DNA of 43,569 bases from Actinomycetota bacterium (GTDB lineage: Bacteria > Actinomycetota > Acidimicrobiia > Acidimicrobiales > Ilumatobacteraceae): assembly GCA_027592925.1 (NCBI GenBank), contig JAQCJO010000008.1, positions 1-43,569 of the forward strand, given 5' to 3'. The notes beneath the pieces are model-generated. The model was not told the origin of the DNA and did not search any database. It worked only from the letters and a program-made list of their open reading frames with translations. Below, in pieces: positions 1-11,130 of the stretch (the first letter of the stretch is position 1; each line of letters opens with the position of its first letter). Position numbers and translations under genes: made by a program.

Positions 1-2
1 GC

Positions 3-131
3 TATCCAATTCATCACGATGGCATTTATCTCGGTAACGGTCAATATGTGCACGCTCCGCGCACGGGTGATGTCGTAAAAATTTCTGCAGTGTCGTGGTC
101 AAAGATTGTTGGCGTTGTAAGGCCAAAGTAG
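3..131 (+). CDS. NlpC/P60 family cell-wall hydrolase, C-terminal fragment (truncated by window edge)
   Basis: Frame 3 reads YPIHHDGIYLGNGQYVHAPRTGDVVKISAVSWSKIVGVVRPK*; the GIYLGNGQYVHAPRTGDVV motif is typical of NlpC/P60 domains. Confidence 0.75.
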   Translation, partial: YPIHHDGIYLGNGQYVHAPRTGDVVKISAVSWSKIVGVVRPK

Positions 132-133
132 GT

Positions 134-898
134 ATGAAGAAAGATTTTGCGCTCGCGCCACCAGGCTGGCAAGGAAGTTCATTTACCTCTGCTGGTATTT
201 CGCACGCCACGTACCGCAAAGGTGCAGGCCCAGGCGTTGTAGTTGTTCACGAAATACCTGGCATTACTCCAAGCGTGCTCGCATTTGCCGAGCGAGTAGT
301 TGATGCAGGATTCACGGTAGTGATGCCATTGTTGATGGGCGAGGTTGGTCAAGAACCGAGCGGAAAATATATGGCCAAGTCGATGAGCAAGATTTGTATC
401 TCGCGCGAGTTCACGACGTTGGCGATGCGACAGAAATCTCCTGTAATTAATTGGTTGCGGGCATTGGCAAAGCAGCTACATAACGAAGTGGGCGGTATGG
501 GTGTTGGCGCGATTGGTATGTGTTTTAGCGGTGGCTTCGCTCTCGGGATGATGGTCGACGACATCATGGTTGCGCCCGTGTTGTCACAGCCTTCAATGCC
601 ATTTTCGATGGGTGCTGCTCGCGGTGCCGACTTGGGTTTGAGTTTGGACGACGAAATAATTATTAAGCAACGCGCAGAAGCAGGGTGTCAAGTACTTGGC
701 TTGCGCTTCACTGGCGACAAACTTGTGGGCACGAGGTTCGCATCGTTGCAAAAATTACTTGGTGATGCGTTTATCGCTGTTGAGTTTGAGTCTTCTTCCA
801 AGAGCGACCATTCGGTGCTCACTGAGCAGGTTCAAGAATCTGGTGTGCTACGTGTACTTGAGTTTTTACAACAAAAACTCAAGCCAAATCACTCGTAA
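134..898 (+). CDS. Dienelactone hydrolase family protein
   Basis: ORF; VVVVHEIPGITPSVLAFAERVVDAGFTVVMP and GAIGMCFSGGFAL (Cys nucleophile context). ATG at 134 preferred to 95 because of the upstream NlpC/P60 stop. Confidence 0.8.
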   Translation: MKKDFALAPPGWQGSSFTSAGISHATYRKGAGPGVVVVHEIPGITPSVLAFAERVVDAGFTVVMPLLMGEVGQEPSGKYMAKSMSKICISREFTTLAMRQKSPVINWLRALAKQLHNEVGGMGVGAIGMCFSGGFALGMMVDDIMVAPVLSQPSMPFSMGAARGADLGLSLDDEIIIKQRAEAGCQVLGLRFTGDKLVGTRFASLQKLLGDAFIAVEFESSSKSDHSVLTEQVQESGVLRVLEFLQQKLKPNHS

Positions 899-1613
899 CA
901 ACAAAGCGCGGATCGCGAAAACTCTGTAGCGATTTTGCTACCTGAGAACTCGACGTACAGGTTTGCACGAGATGACGAGCGAGCCTGCCTTTGGCGGCTT
1001 TAGCATCGTGACCACCGGCCTTGCCCGATTTTTCATTAATCGCCACCACAATATGTTTGGCCACAATGTTGGTGTCGAGAGTAAATGCGGCCCGATGCTC
1101 TTGGGGGAGCAAGTCAATGACCACTGATCCTTTAAATTTTTTGTTGAGCATGGCCGAGAGGTCATCGTGCCACCAGCGCGAAAGTAGTCCCAAAGGTGCA
1201 AGTCTGACCCCCATCTTGAGGCGATAGTCGGGCACGGGTTCATCGGCACCAACCGCACCTAAGAGGCCAGAAATAACGATGATGCTGCTGAGCGCGCGGT
1301 CGCGTTGTGCTCTAGTGAGAGTTGCAATATCGAGGTGATCCCAAACCACACCTGTGTAGCGCGCGAAGGCGGGTAGTGATGGCGAACCACGCAGGCACGA
1401 ATTGGCTTGGCGTGCTCGGTCAAGGTGTTTACCCTTTACCCCGAGCAATGTTGCGTCACCACCTTTGAGCGCCTGGAGCCGATCGACAAGTGCTTTTCTC
1501 TGAGTGATTAAAGATTTTCCGCATGCACCCGAAGATTCGCGCCAAGGCTTACTTATTGCCCCTCCTTCAGCCTTGCCTTCGGAAGGCGGGAGCAAGATAA
1601 ATAACGAAGCCAC
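879..1613 (-). CDS. yaaA: YaaA family (DUF328) peroxide-stress-like protein
   Basis: FILLPPSEGKAEGG motif near N-terminus; likely GTG start at 1613. The longer ORF to 2222 is antisense to P450 and was rejected. Confidence 0.8.
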   Translation of the reverse strand: MASLFILLPPSEGKAEGGAISKPWRESSGACGKSLITQRKALVDRLQALKGGDATLLGVKGKHLDRARQANSCLRGSPSLPAFARYTGVVWDHLDIATLTRAQRDRALSSIIVISGLLGAVGADEPVPDYRLKMGVRLAPLGLLSRWWHDDLSAMLNKKFKGSVVIDLLPQEHRAAFTLDTNIVAKHIVVAINEKSGKAGGHDAKAAKGRLARHLVQTCTSSSQVAKSLQSFRDPRFVVTSDLA

Positions 1614-1652
1614 GACACGAAAGTATGGCGCACCCCAAAGTAAAGTTGTGGC

Positions 1653-2870
1653 ATGTACGAAGTGAAACCTGCAACAAGTTGGACGACCGATTTTGATCAT
1701 GCCGACCCCGCATACAACGCCAATGCCCATGAGATTTGGGACGAGTTGCGCGAAACTTGTCCGGTTGCGCACACCGACCGCTATGGCGGGGCGTGGTTGC
1801 CAGTACGTCATGAAGATGTGTCGGCAATTGCTCGTGACACCGATCATTTTTCTTCCGAGGGTGCAGTGCTCTCCAACAAGCCACCGAGGGACGAATGGAT
1901 TTCCAACGCCCCAATAGGCGGAGCACCGCCGATCACTTCTGATCCACCATTTCATGCCGATGCAAGGCGTCTGTTGCTTCCTGCGTTTAGCCCACAAGTG
2001 ATCAACGAATGGGAGCCCGAGATTCGTCGTCTCTGCAACGAGCTGATCGACAACATGGGCGAGTCCCTGACTGTCGATGCAGCGGTTCAGTACGCACAAA
2101 ACATTCCTGTGTACGTGATTGCCCGCATGCTTGGTTTGCCAGTAGAAGACAGTGACTACTTTCGCGACACCGTGCACTTGGTGCTCGAAGGTATTGGTGC
2201 ACCATTTGGTGAGCGTCAGCAAAGTTTTGAGCAGCTTGACGCATATTTGTCAAAGCACGTGCAAGATCACATTGAGAATCCAAAAGATGACCTCATTGGC
2301 TTTTTATTGAATGCAAGAATTTATGACCAGCCGTTGTCGCCAGCGCACGTTGTTGGCACCATCATCTTGTTGATGGTTGCGGGCATTGACACAACTTGGA
2401 GTGCGATTGGTTCATCCATTTGGCACCTCGCGCAGTATCCATCTGATTTGGCGCGCATGGTCAATGAGCCAGAACTTCTTCCAACCGCAATCGAAGAGTT
2501 GTTGCGCGCGTATGCACCAGTAACGATGGCGCGCATTGTGAGCAAAGATGCCACGATCGGTGGTTGCCCTGTCAAGCGCGGTGACTCTGTGTTGCTGCCG
2601 TTTCCTGCAGCCAATCGCGACCCAGAGGTTTTCGATCGCGCCGACGAGGTGGTGATTGATCGCGAAGAGAATCGCCACGTCGCTTTCGGACTCGGCATAC
2701 ATCGTTGTTTGGGATCGAACTTGGCGCGACTCGAGTTACGAGTAGCCGTAGAAGTCTTTATCGCACGGTTTCCCAAGTTTGACCTAGCAAATGCCGATGC
2801 AGTGACGTGGAGCCTTGGCCAAGTACGCGGCCCGCGCAAGTTGCCGGTGCGTATTGTGCAACGCTCGTAA
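1653..2870 (+). CDS. Cytochrome P450
   Basis: AGIDTT I-helix, EELLR (ExxR), FGLGIHRCLGSNLARLEL heme-binding motif. Confidence 0.95.
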   Translation: MYEVKPATSWTTDFDHADPAYNANAHEIWDELRETCPVAHTDRYGGAWLPVRHEDVSAIARDTDHFSSEGAVLSNKPPRDEWISNAPIGGAPPITSDPPFHADARRLLLPAFSPQVINEWEPEIRRLCNELIDNMGESLTVDAAVQYAQNIPVYVIARMLGLPVEDSDYFRDTVHLVLEGIGAPFGERQQSFEQLDAYLSKHVQDHIENPKDDLIGFLLNARIYDQPLSPAHVVGTIILLMVAGIDTTWSAIGSSIWHLAQYPSDLARMVNEPELLPTAIEELLRAYAPVTMARIVSKDATIGGCPVKRGDSVLLPFPAANRDPEVFDRADEVVIDREENRHVAFGLGIHRCLGSNLARLELRVAVEVFIARFPKFDLANADAVTWSLGQVRGPRKLPVRIVQRS

Positions 2871-2873
2871 TTA

Positions 2874-5093
2874 GTGACCAACTCTCAACCCCCGCACTCC
2901 ATCGATCTGGACGGGCTAAACCCCGATCAACGCGATGCCGTGCTGCACCCAAGCGGACCATTACTTGTTGTAGCCGGCGCTGGTTCGGGCAAAACTCGCG
3001 TGCTGACGCAACGCATTGGGCATCTCATTGCAACGGGCACGCACCCGATGCACATCTTGGCAATCACGTTTACCAATAAGGCGTCGCAAGAAATGCGCGA
3101 GCGAGTGGCGGCAATTGTTGGGCCAGTGGCCAAGCAGATGTGGGTGAGCACATTCCATGCTGCGTGTGTGCGTATTTTGCGCACGCAAGCCGAGCACATT
3201 GGTTATCCAAAAACATTTTCAATTTATGACCAAAGCGACTCAACGCGATTAGTGGGCTATTGTATGAGAGACCTCGGCCTCGACCCAAAGCGTTTCACGC
3301 CTCGTGGTGTGCAAGCACGTATCAGCCTGTGGAAAAACGAGTTGGTTATCCCGCACGATGCGGCTTCGTTGGTTGATAACTCGATCGATGCAAAGTATGT
3401 CGATGTGTATCGCGAATACCAAAAACGTTTAGAACGCGCTGGCGCGATGGACTTTGATGACTTGTTGACCAACACGGTGCGACTATTTCGCCAACACCCC
3501 GACGTATTGCGCACATACCAAGAGCGTTTTAAGCATATTTTGATTGACGAATATCAAGACACCAACATGGCGCAAAACGAGATCGTGCTGTTGCTAGGTG
3601 CGCTGCACCACAACGTGTGTGTGGTGGGCGACACTGACCAGAGTGTGTATCGCTTTCGCGGAGCCGACTTTCGCAACATCATGCAATTTGAAAATGCGTT
3701 TCCCGAAGTGACGACTGTGGTGTTGGCGCAAAACTATCGCAGCACGCAAACCATTCTGGATGCCGCAAACGCCGTCATCACGAACAATGTTGATCGCAAG
3801 CCCAAAGATTTGTGGACCGACTTGGGTCAGGGTGAAAAAATCATTCGTTACTTTGCGGATGACGAGTTTGGTGAGGCTAATTGGGTCATCAATTGGCTCA
3901 AAGAGGTGCACGACTCTGAGCATCGACCGTGGAGTGACTTTGCTATTTTCTACCGCACTAACGCGCAGAGCCGCGTGCTGGAAGAGTCACTCATCCATCG
4001 CGGAGTGACCTACAAAGTTATTGGCGGCACCAAGTTTTATGATCGTCGCGAAGTTAAAGACGCACTTGCGTATTTGCGTTTGTCGTACAACACTCTTGAC
4101 GAAGTGAGCCTCAAGCGAATTTTGAACGTGCCAAAGCGTGGCATCGGTGACACGACCATTGGCAAACTTGATGTGTATGCCAACGAGTGCGGGATCTCAT
4201 TTGCTCTCGCACTGCGCAAGGCGGCCGAGGCTGGTGTGGGTGCTGCTGCTCTGCGCGGAATTACTGCCTTTAATCAACTGATCGACGAGTGCCAGGCGCT
4301 TGTATCTGAAGGCCCAAGCGCGGTGTTGCGCCACGCGCTGAATGCTGGCGGATACATGAGTGAATTGAAGGCCGAAAATACGGTGGAGTCAGCCGGGCGC
4401 GAAGAAAACATCAACGAATTGATTGGTGTTGCTGCCGAATTTACTCAAGTTGACGAATTTCTGGAGCAGGTGGCGCTCGTTGCCGACACCGACCAATTGG
4501 ATTCAGATAATCACGTCACGTTGATGACGTTGCACTCTGCCAAAGGTCTCGAGTTTCCAGTGGTGTTTATTGTGGGAGTGGAGGAAGGAATTTTCCCTCA
4601 CAACCGCGCGCTCAACGATCCAGTTGAATTGGAAGAAGAACGGCGACTTGCTTATGTAGGCATCACACGCGCAAAAGAACAACTCGTGCTCAGTCATGCA
4701 TGGAGCAGAAGTCTGTATGGGTCGACTCAGTACAACCCACCATCCCGATTTTTGAGCGAGATTCCCGACGAGTTGATTCAGCGTGAAGGCAGTGTTGACT
4801 CTGGCGCGGACTCCGAGCGGTATAGTTTTCGTTCGCACGCCGATCGCGGCTATGCGCCGCAGCAACGCCTCAATCGCAACAACACCAATGTCGCGCCTGC
4901 ATCAACCGCGCAGCAACAAGATGCCAACCATGGGTTTCGAATTGGTGACGACATCGAGCACCCAACATTTGGCGAAGGCGTGATCATCGAGATTCGTGGC
5001 TCAGGCGAAAAAGCGGAGGCAACAATTCGTTTTCGATTGGTGGGAACCAAGCACCTCTCGCTGGCGTGGGCTCCGCTCAAAAAATCAAACTAA
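2874..5093 (+). CDS. pcrA: ATP-dependent DNA helicase UvrD/PcrA
   Basis: LNPDQRDAVLHPSGPLLVVAGAGSGKTRVLTQRI, DEYQDTN, QNYRS, LMTLHSAKGLEFPVVF, C-terminal Tudor-like segment; GTG start. Confidence 0.95.
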   Translation: MTNSQPPHSIDLDGLNPDQRDAVLHPSGPLLVVAGAGSGKTRVLTQRIGHLIATGTHPMHILAITFTNKASQEMRERVAAIVGPVAKQMWVSTFHAACVRILRTQAEHIGYPKTFSIYDQSDSTRLVGYCMRDLGLDPKRFTPRGVQARISLWKNELVIPHDAASLVDNSIDAKYVDVYREYQKRLERAGAMDFDDLLTNTVRLFRQHPDVLRTYQERFKHILIDEYQDTNMAQNEIVLLLGALHHNVCVVGDTDQSVYRFRGADFRNIMQFENAFPEVTTVVLAQNYRSTQTILDAANAVITNNVDRKPKDLWTDLGQGEKIIRYFADDEFGEANWVINWLKEVHDSEHRPWSDFAIFYRTNAQSRVLEESLIHRGVTYKVIGGTKFYDRREVKDALAYLRLSYNTLDEVSLKRILNVPKRGIGDTTIGKLDVYANECGISFALALRKAAEAGVGAAALRGITAFNQLIDECQALVSEGPSAVLRHALNAGGYMSELKAENTVESAGREENINELIGVAAEFTQVDEFLEQVALVADTDQLDSDNHVTLMTLHSAKGLEFPVVFIVGVEEGIFPHNRALNDPVELEEERRLAYVGITRAKEQLVLSHAWSRSLYGSTQYNPPSRFLSEIPDELIQREGSVDSGADSERYSFRSHADRGYAPQQRLNRNNTNVAPASTAQQQDANHGFRIGDDIEHPTFGEGVIIEIRGSGEKAEATIRFRLVGTKHLSLAWAPLKKSN

Positions 5094-5113
5094 CAGGGCT
5101 TGCGCTTACGGTT

Positions 5114-5587
5114 TTAATCGTTCAAGTCAATGAGCAGAGTTCTCTGACCTTCGACGATCGGCGTGACATCAATCGGTTTTTGCAATTGATCAACCTGCAG
5201 AGTTCGGCCTTCGCAATCGGTGAAGGTATGCGATTGTTTGACTTGCGCGACTAAGCATTCAGAACTTCTGTCAGCAGGGTATGCGTAGTACACCTGCCAG
5301 CCCTTGAGAGGGTCGGTGCCGTTGTGCTCGATGACGATCGATCGCTTGCCGTTGACGTCACGCAAATCGGGATACAGAATTGGGCCATTTTTGGCGATCG
5401 ATTCGGCGACGTCGGTGACCTGACCCACCACAAATGTGCGGTTGCCCGGCACAACTTGGCGCTCAGTGCGGTCTGTAGCAAATGCGGCCATCAGCCACGT
5501 AAGGCCGAAGAGAACAGCAAAAAAGAGGAGCCCTCCCACAATTGGCAAAACCGCACGAGCGAGTGGGGAGCGCAGCCGTATTTTCAT
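5114..5587 (-). CDS. Hypothetical membrane-anchored protein (single N-terminal TM helix)
   Basis: ORF starting MKIRLRSPLARAVLPIVGGLLFFAVLFGLTWLMAAFATDR; family not recognised. Confidence 0.65.
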   Translation of the reverse strand: MKIRLRSPLARAVLPIVGGLLFFAVLFGLTWLMAAFATDRTERQVVPGNRTFVVGQVTDVAESIAKNGPILYPDLRDVNGKRSIVIEHNGTDPLKGWQVYYAYPADRSSECLVAQVKQSHTFTDCEGRTLQVDQLQKPIDVTPIVEGQRTLLIDLND

Positions 5588-5673
5588 GCTTCTAGTGTGG
5601 CCGATTGGCAAGTGGTATCGGCCGTTTTGCGGGTTGGAATAGGTCACTGTCGAGGGCGTAAGGTTCTGTAGTC

Positions 5674-6078
5674 GTGAAACGCCCTTACCGAGTTGTTGTG
5701 GCCAAACCAGGCCTGGATGGCCATGATCGTGGTGCCAAGACGATCACGCGCGCCCTTCGTGACCACGGCTTTGAAGTGATTTACACGGGTCTACACCAGT
5801 TGCCAGAACAGATTGCCGAAACCGCTCTGCAGGAAGACGTGGACGCTGTTGGCTTGTCGTTGTTGTCGGGGGCACACCTCACGTTGTTTCCACGAGTGAT
5901 GGAAGAACTGCGTGCGCGCGATCTTGGAGACGTGCTCATTTTTGGCGGAGGAGTAATTCCTGATGCCGACGCGATTGAGTTACGCAGTCAGGGTGTTGGA
6001 GAAATATTTGGGCCAGGAACCTCTTTGAAAGAAATTGCAACATGGCTTGAGCAAGCGCTCGATGCTCGAGAACAATAA
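5674..6078 (+). CDS. Stand-alone B12-binding domain/small subunit of methylmalonyl-CoA mutase-type enzyme
   Basis: [33 protein letters not shown] (DxHxxG), [16 protein letters not shown]. Confidence 0.9.
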   Translation: MKRPYRVVVAKPGLDGHDRGAKTITRALRDHGFEVIYTGLHQLPEQIAETALQEDVDAVGLSLLSGAHLTLFPRVMEELRARDLGDVLIFGGGVIPDADAIELRSQGVGEIFGPGTSLKEIATWLEQALDAREQ

Positions 6079-6119
6079 ACGCCAGAACAATAATCGCCAG
6101 AATAAATGAAAGCTGAGCA

Positions 6120-7265
6120 ATGGATCTTTTTGAATATCAGGGCAAACAGTATTTTGCTCGGTACAACATTCCGGTATCTGCTGGTGGAGTGGCAACAACT
6201 GTTGATGAAGCTGTAGCAGTTGCCTTGACCGCGAAGTACCCAGTTGTTGTAAAAGCACAAGTACAAGTTGGTGGACGCGGCAAAGCGGGTGGAATTAAAT
6301 TGGCCAACGACGAAGCCGAAGTGCGCTTGCACGCCAAAAATATTTTGGGCATGGACATCAAGGGCCATGTTGTGAAGCGCGTGTGGGTAGAACACGCATC
6401 AGATATTGCCGAAGAGTATTACGCGTCGTTCACGCTCGATCGCGCAGCAAAGCAGCATCTATTGATGTTGAGTGCCCAAGGCGGTGTCGACATTGAAGAT
6501 GTTGCCGCAAAAGATCCAACTGCAATTGTCAAGTTGCACATCAACCCAATTGATGGGTTGTCGCTAGCAACTGCGCATCGTGCGTGTGTTGATGCCAAGA
6601 TTCCTGCCAAAGCACTCGACGGCGTTGCGGACATGCTCGTCAAGTTATACAACTGTTTCACCCAAGGCGACTGTGACTTGGCGGAAATCAACCCACTAAT
6701 TTTGAAACCAACCGGCGAGATTCACGCGCTCGATGCCAAAGTATCGCTCGATGTAAACGCATCGTTCAGGCATCCAGAGTGGGCCGAATATGCTGCGACC
6801 GAAGAGTTGGATGCACGCGAGCAACTTGCGCGCGAAAAGAATCTGCAATACATCGGGTTGGACGGCACAGTCGGCATCATTGCCAACGGTGCAGGCCTAG
6901 CGATGAGCACACTCGATGTTGTCAATCAGGTTGGTGGATCGGCCGCAAACTTCCTTGACATCGGCGGTGGCGCAAATGCCGAGTTGATGACGGCGGCGCT
7001 TGAAGTGATCAACTCAGACCCCAAGGTCAAGAGTATTTTGATCAATATTTTTGGTGGCATCACTCGTGGTGAAGAAGTTGCCAAGGGAATCGTTGAAGCA
7101 GTGAAGCGAGTTGCCCTGCGAGCCCCAATTGTTATTCGTCTTGATGGCACAAATGCCGACGAAGGTCGAAAGATCCTTGCTGATGCGGGAATTCCCGAAT
7201 CACAACTCATCAGTCGATCAACCATGCTCGAAGCCGCACGCGCCGCTGTCGAGATGGCCGAATAG
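6120..7265 (+). CDS. sucC: Succinyl-CoA synthetase (ADP-forming) beta subunit
   Basis: [27 protein letters not shown]..., [18 protein letters not shown]. Confidence 0.97.
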   Translation: MDLFEYQGKQYFARYNIPVSAGGVATTVDEAVAVALTAKYPVVVKAQVQVGGRGKAGGIKLANDEAEVRLHAKNILGMDIKGHVVKRVWVEHASDIAEEYYASFTLDRAAKQHLLMLSAQGGVDIEDVAAKDPTAIVKLHINPIDGLSLATAHRACVDAKIPAKALDGVADMLVKLYNCFTQGDCDLAEINPLILKPTGEIHALDAKVSLDVNASFRHPEWAEYAATEELDAREQLAREKNLQYIGLDGTVGIIANGAGLAMSTLDVVNQVGGSAANFLDIGGGANAELMTAALEVINSDPKVKSILINIFGGITRGEEVAKGIVEAVKRVALRAPIVIRLDGTNADEGRKILADAGIPESQLISRSTMLEAARAAVEMAE

Positions 7266-7275
7266 GAGAACTCGC

Positions 7276-8178
7276 ATGGCAATTTTTGTAGACCAAAACA
7301 CGAAGGTGATTGTGCAGGGACTGACGGGCGGCCAAGGGCGTTTTCATGGCCTGCGCAACAGGGCGTACGGCACGCAGGTTGTTGGTGGTGTCACGCCAGG
7401 AAAAGCCGGACAAGACGTAGAGGGAATTCCTGTGTTCGATTCGGTCGCCGATGCTGTTGCGGCTACAGGGGCAAACGCATCGTTCATTGCAGTGCCACCG
7501 AAAGCGGCACCAGCAGCGATTCTTGAAGCAGCCCGCGCAGGAATCGGTTTTGTTGTGTGCATCACCGAGGGCGTGCCGGCACAAGACGAAGCTCGCGTGT
7601 TTGCCACGCTGCAACGTGACTATCCCACAACGCGGTTGCTCGGCCCAAACTGCCCAGGAATTATTAGCCCGGGCAAGTGCAATATCGGAATTACTGCTGG
7701 CGAAATTGCGCAACTGCCAAGTGCGAGCGGACCGAACGTTGGAATTGTTTCTCGCTCTGGAACTCTCACGTATCAAGCGCTGTACGAGTTGAAGCAGCAG
7801 GGCATCGGTGTCAGCACATGCGTCGGTATTGGCGGCGACCCTGTGCCTGGAACTTCGTTTGTCGACTGCCTCGCACAGTTTCAGGCAGACCCAGAAACAC
7901 ACGCAATCATCATGATTGGCGAGATCGGCGGTTCAGCCGAAGAAGAGGCTGCAGAGTTCATCACCAATCATGTGACCAAGCCGATGAGTGCATACATCGC
8001 AGGTGTAACTGCACCTGCTGGCAAAAAGATGGGCCACGCTGGCGCCATCGTGTCTGGTGGCAAGGGCACGGCACAGGGAAAGATGGATGCATTACGCGCG
8101 GCTGGTGTTCAGATTGGTTTGAATCCAACCGAAGCCGGAATACTCATGGCGGAGATCGTTCGGACAATACGCTCTTAG
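7276..8178 (+). CDS. sucD: Succinyl-CoA synthetase alpha subunit
   Basis: [24 protein letters not shown]..., [31 protein letters not shown] at 7276. Confidence 0.97.
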   Translation: MAIFVDQNTKVIVQGLTGGQGRFHGLRNRAYGTQVVGGVTPGKAGQDVEGIPVFDSVADAVAATGANASFIAVPPKAAPAAILEAARAGIGFVVCITEGVPAQDEARVFATLQRDYPTTRLLGPNCPGIISPGKCNIGITAGEIAQLPSASGPNVGIVSRSGTLTYQALYELKQQGIGVSTCVGIGGDPVPGTSFVDCLAQFQADPETHAIIMIGEIGGSAEEEAAEFITNHVTKPMSAYIAGVTAPAGKKMGHAGAIVSGGKGTAQGKMDALRAAGVQIGLNPTEAGILMAEIVRTIRS

Positions 8179-8181
8179 TAA

Positions 8182-10113
8182 ATGAATCGCGAACAATCAC
8201 TGAGGTATCTGCCAGGCCTTGACGGTCTGCGCGCGGTTGCGGTGATCGCTGTGATTTTGTATCACGCCAATAAGAGTTGGCTGAGTGGCGGCTTCCTCGG
8301 CGTTGAAGTATTTTTTGTCATCAGCGGTTATTTGATCACAATGCTGCTGATCAATGAGTCGCAGGAAAATGGAAAGATCAATTTCAGAGCTTTCTGGATG
8401 CGTCGCGCGCGAAGGTTGTTGCCTGCATTATGGACTCTTTTGATTGGTGTCACCACGTATTGCGCATTGTTCGAGCGCGACACGCTTGGAAACCTGCGCG
8501 GAGATGTGGTGGCTGCATTTGTGTACGGCTTCAACTGGTTTCAGATCTGGGTTGGCACCTCATATTTCAGCGCATTTGGTTTTGTGCCGCTTCGACACCT
8601 GTGGTCGCTGGCGGTTGAAGAACAGTTTTATTTGGTGTGGCCGGTATTGATCGCGGTTGTGCTCAAGGTTTTTGGCCGCAGACCGTTGCTGTTAGGGGCT
8701 CTGTTTTTTGCCGCGTCCATTGCGGTATCCATCTATGTTGCGAAAACGTTTGAGCCTGGTGCGAATGGTTCGGTGCTCGAAACCCCGGATCACTACGTTG
8801 CACTCTTCGGACACGCTGTTTCGAAAGTTGATTTTTTATTTTTGGGAACGCTTGGAAGATCGGGTGGTTTGCTGATTGGCTCGGCACTTGCTTTTTGGTG
8901 GAAGCCCTCAATGTTTCATAGCGATCACCCAACGTCAGAGCGCCACATTGTGTCTGTTGTTGGTTGGGTGGGCGTACTTGGGCTTGGCGCAATGTTGTGG
9001 AGTTTTCACGATGTCGTTGAAGGTGGTGCCGACGGTGGCACCAGTGGCTACGCGCCGTTATTCCAGGGCGGTTTTCTTCTCGTCGGGCTTGCCAGCATCG
9101 CAATCATCGCTGCCGCTGTGCACCCTCACACATTGTTAGCAAAACGAGTCCTTGGCAACCCAGTATTGGTGTACATCGGTCAGCGGTCGTATGGCTTGTA
9201 CTTATTTCATTGGCCGATCTTTCAGTTTTATCGACAATTTGCCGGCAAAGGTCTCACCGTTATCGAGTTTGTTGTGCTGTTTGCACTTGCACTTGCCGTT
9301 ACCGAAGTTTCGTATCGGTTCATTGAGATGCCAGTGCGCTCTGGAGGCCTTCGTGAAGCGTGGGGCAAGTTCCGCCATTCACGACTCGAGTCGGACAGAG
9401 AAAAACGTCAGGGCATTATTGCCATTGGCGTTGTTGTCGCAGTCGTGCCGATTTTTGCATTAGTAAGTCTCGCAACTGCACAAGTCAAGTTGGACGACAT
9501 CGGTCAGAGCCTTGCCGACGGAGAGAGCAGTGTTGTCAATGTGATGACAAGTACAACGGTTGCCGTTTCGACGATAACTACGATGCCTGGTGCAGCCGGT
9601 GTTGCAGGCACCGTTGTGCCTTCGCCATCGACAACAACGCTTGATGGACAGGTCATCGAGATCATTGCCATTGGCGACTCGGTGATGCTGGGTGCTGCCA
9701 ATGTGCTGACAGAACGTGGAATCACGGTGGACGCGCTGAAGAGCAGACCGTTTCGTCAGGCACTCGAGATTGGTAACTACCTCAAGTCGGTAAACCGGCT
9801 TGGCGAGATTGTGATTATTCACCTCGGCACAAATAACTATGTTGATCAAAAAACGCTGGACGACATCATGGTTCCTTTGTCCGATGTGGACACCGTTGTG
9901 TTTGTGACAAATCATGTGCCAAGCAAAAAATGGCAAGACCCAAACAATGTGTTGATGCGGGCAATGCCAGACAAATACGGCAACGTCAGGATCCTTGACT
10001 GGTACACAATTGCAGTAGCACATCCAGAATATTTGTACGGAGACAAAATTCACCTCAACCCAGAAGGTCGGGCCGTATATGCCGACCTGATCATGCAAGC
10101 AATAGGAAAGTAG
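8182..10113 (+). CDS. Acyltransferase 3 (OafA/YrhL-like) with C-terminal SGNH-hydrolase-like domain
   Basis: [76 protein letters not shown]. Confidence 0.92.
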   Translation: MNREQSLRYLPGLDGLRAVAVIAVILYHANKSWLSGGFLGVEVFFVISGYLITMLLINESQENGKINFRAFWMRRARRLLPALWTLLIGVTTYCALFERDTLGNLRGDVVAAFVYGFNWFQIWVGTSYFSAFGFVPLRHLWSLAVEEQFYLVWPVLIAVVLKVFGRRPLLLGALFFAASIAVSIYVAKTFEPGANGSVLETPDHYVALFGHAVSKVDFLFLGTLGRSGGLLIGSALAFWWKPSMFHSDHPTSERHIVSVVGWVGVLGLGAMLWSFHDVVEGGADGGTSGYAPLFQGGFLLVGLASIAIIAAAVHPHTLLAKRVLGNPVLVYIGQRSYGLYLFHWPIFQFYRQFAGKGLTVIEFVVLFALALAVTEVSYRFIEMPVRSGGLREAWGKFRHSRLESDREKRQGIIAIGVVVAVVPIFALVSLATAQVKLDDIGQSLADGESSVVNVMTSTTVAVSTITTMPGAAGVAGTVVPSPSTTTLDGQVIEIIAIGDSVMLGAANVLTERGITVDALKSRPFRQALEIGNYLKSVNRLGEIVIIHLGTNNYVDQKTLDDIMVPLSDVDTVVFVTNHVPSKKWQDPNNVLMRAMPDKYGNVRILDWYTIAVAHPEYLYGDKIHLNPEGRAVYADLIMQAIGK

Positions 10114-10123
10114 TGTTCCAGTC

Positions 10124-11122
10124 ATGACATCTTCAGCAACATCACCAGTACGAGTAACTGTTACCGGAGCAGCCGGACAAATTGGATACAGCCTGCTGTT
10201 TCGCATCGCTTCGGGCGCAATGCTTGGTGCTGATACTCCAGTGATTTTGCAATTGCTTGAAGTAACTCCTGCACTTGGTGCGCTAGGCGGAGTGAAAATG
10301 GAGTTGGACGACTGTGCGTTTCCAAACCTCGTCGACGTAGTGATGACCGACGACCCAAACATTGCATTTGGTGACACCGATATTGCCTTGCTTGTTGGTG
10401 CGATGCCACGCAAGGAAGGTATGGAGCGCAGCGATTTGTTGTCGGCAAACGGCGGCATTTTCAAGCCACAAGGTGCGGCCATTAGTGCCAATGCCAAAAA
10501 GAACATCAAGGTGTTGGTCGTGGGTAACCCAGCCAACACCAATGCCGCAATCGCTATGCATAACGCCAAGAACATTGACCCACGTCAGTTCACGGCCATG
10601 ACCCGCCTCGACCACAACCGTGCGATCAGCCAACTGGCACAACGCGTTGGGCGCCCAGTTTCATCAATTAAAAAGATGACGATCTGGGGTAATCATTCGA
10701 CGACACAGTATCCAGACTTGTTTCATTGCGAAGTTGATGGCAAGAATGCTGCACAACTCGTCAATGATCAGACATGGGTTGAAGAAACGTATATTCCAAC
10801 CGTCGCCAAGCGCGGTGCTGCAGTGATCAAGGCTCGCGGATCTTCGTCGGCAGCAAGTGCAGCGAATGCGGCAGTAGACCATATTCGTTCATGGGTATTG
10901 GGTACGCCGGCTGGCGACTGGGTTTCTATGTCGGTGCCATCCGACGGTAGCTACGGCGTACCGCAAGGCGTGATGTCATCGTTTCCTTGCGTTTGCGAAA
11001 ACGGTGAGTACAAAATTGTGCAAGGCCTCGAGATTGACGCGTTTAGCCGCGCGCGGATAGATGCCTCTGTTGCCGAACTCATCGAAGAGCGCGATGCTGT
11101 ACGTGAACTTGGCTTGATCTGA
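10124..11122 (+). CDS. mdh: Malate dehydrogenase
   Basis: [52 protein letters not shown]. Confidence 0.96.
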   Translation: MTSSATSPVRVTVTGAAGQIGYSLLFRIASGAMLGADTPVILQLLEVTPALGALGGVKMELDDCAFPNLVDVVMTDDPNIAFGDTDIALLVGAMPRKEGMERSDLLSANGGIFKPQGAAISANAKKNIKVLVVGNPANTNAAIAMHNAKNIDPRQFTAMTRLDHNRAISQLAQRVGRPVSSIKKMTIWGNHSTTQYPDLFHCEVDGKNAAQLVNDQTWVEETYIPTVAKRGAAVIKARGSSSAASAANAAVDHIRSWVLGTPAGDWVSMSVPSDGSYGVPQGVMSSFPCVCENGEYKIVQGLEIDAFSRARIDASVAELIEERDAVRELGLI

Positions 11123-11130
11123 AACTTGGT

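Noticed and set aside
1614-2222. Extended N-terminal part of the 447-aa minus ORF (879..2222)
   Set aside because: It is antisense to the clear P450 gene; YaaA homology begins only at about 1613.
7210-7902. 230-aa minus-strand ORF opposite sucD
   Set aside because: Shadow ORF opposite a strongly conserved gene, Cys/Arg-rich low-plausibility sequence.
9460-10575. 371-aa minus-strand ORF
   Set aside because: Antisense to acyltransferase and mdh, composition not protein-like, no recognisable motif; shadow ORF.
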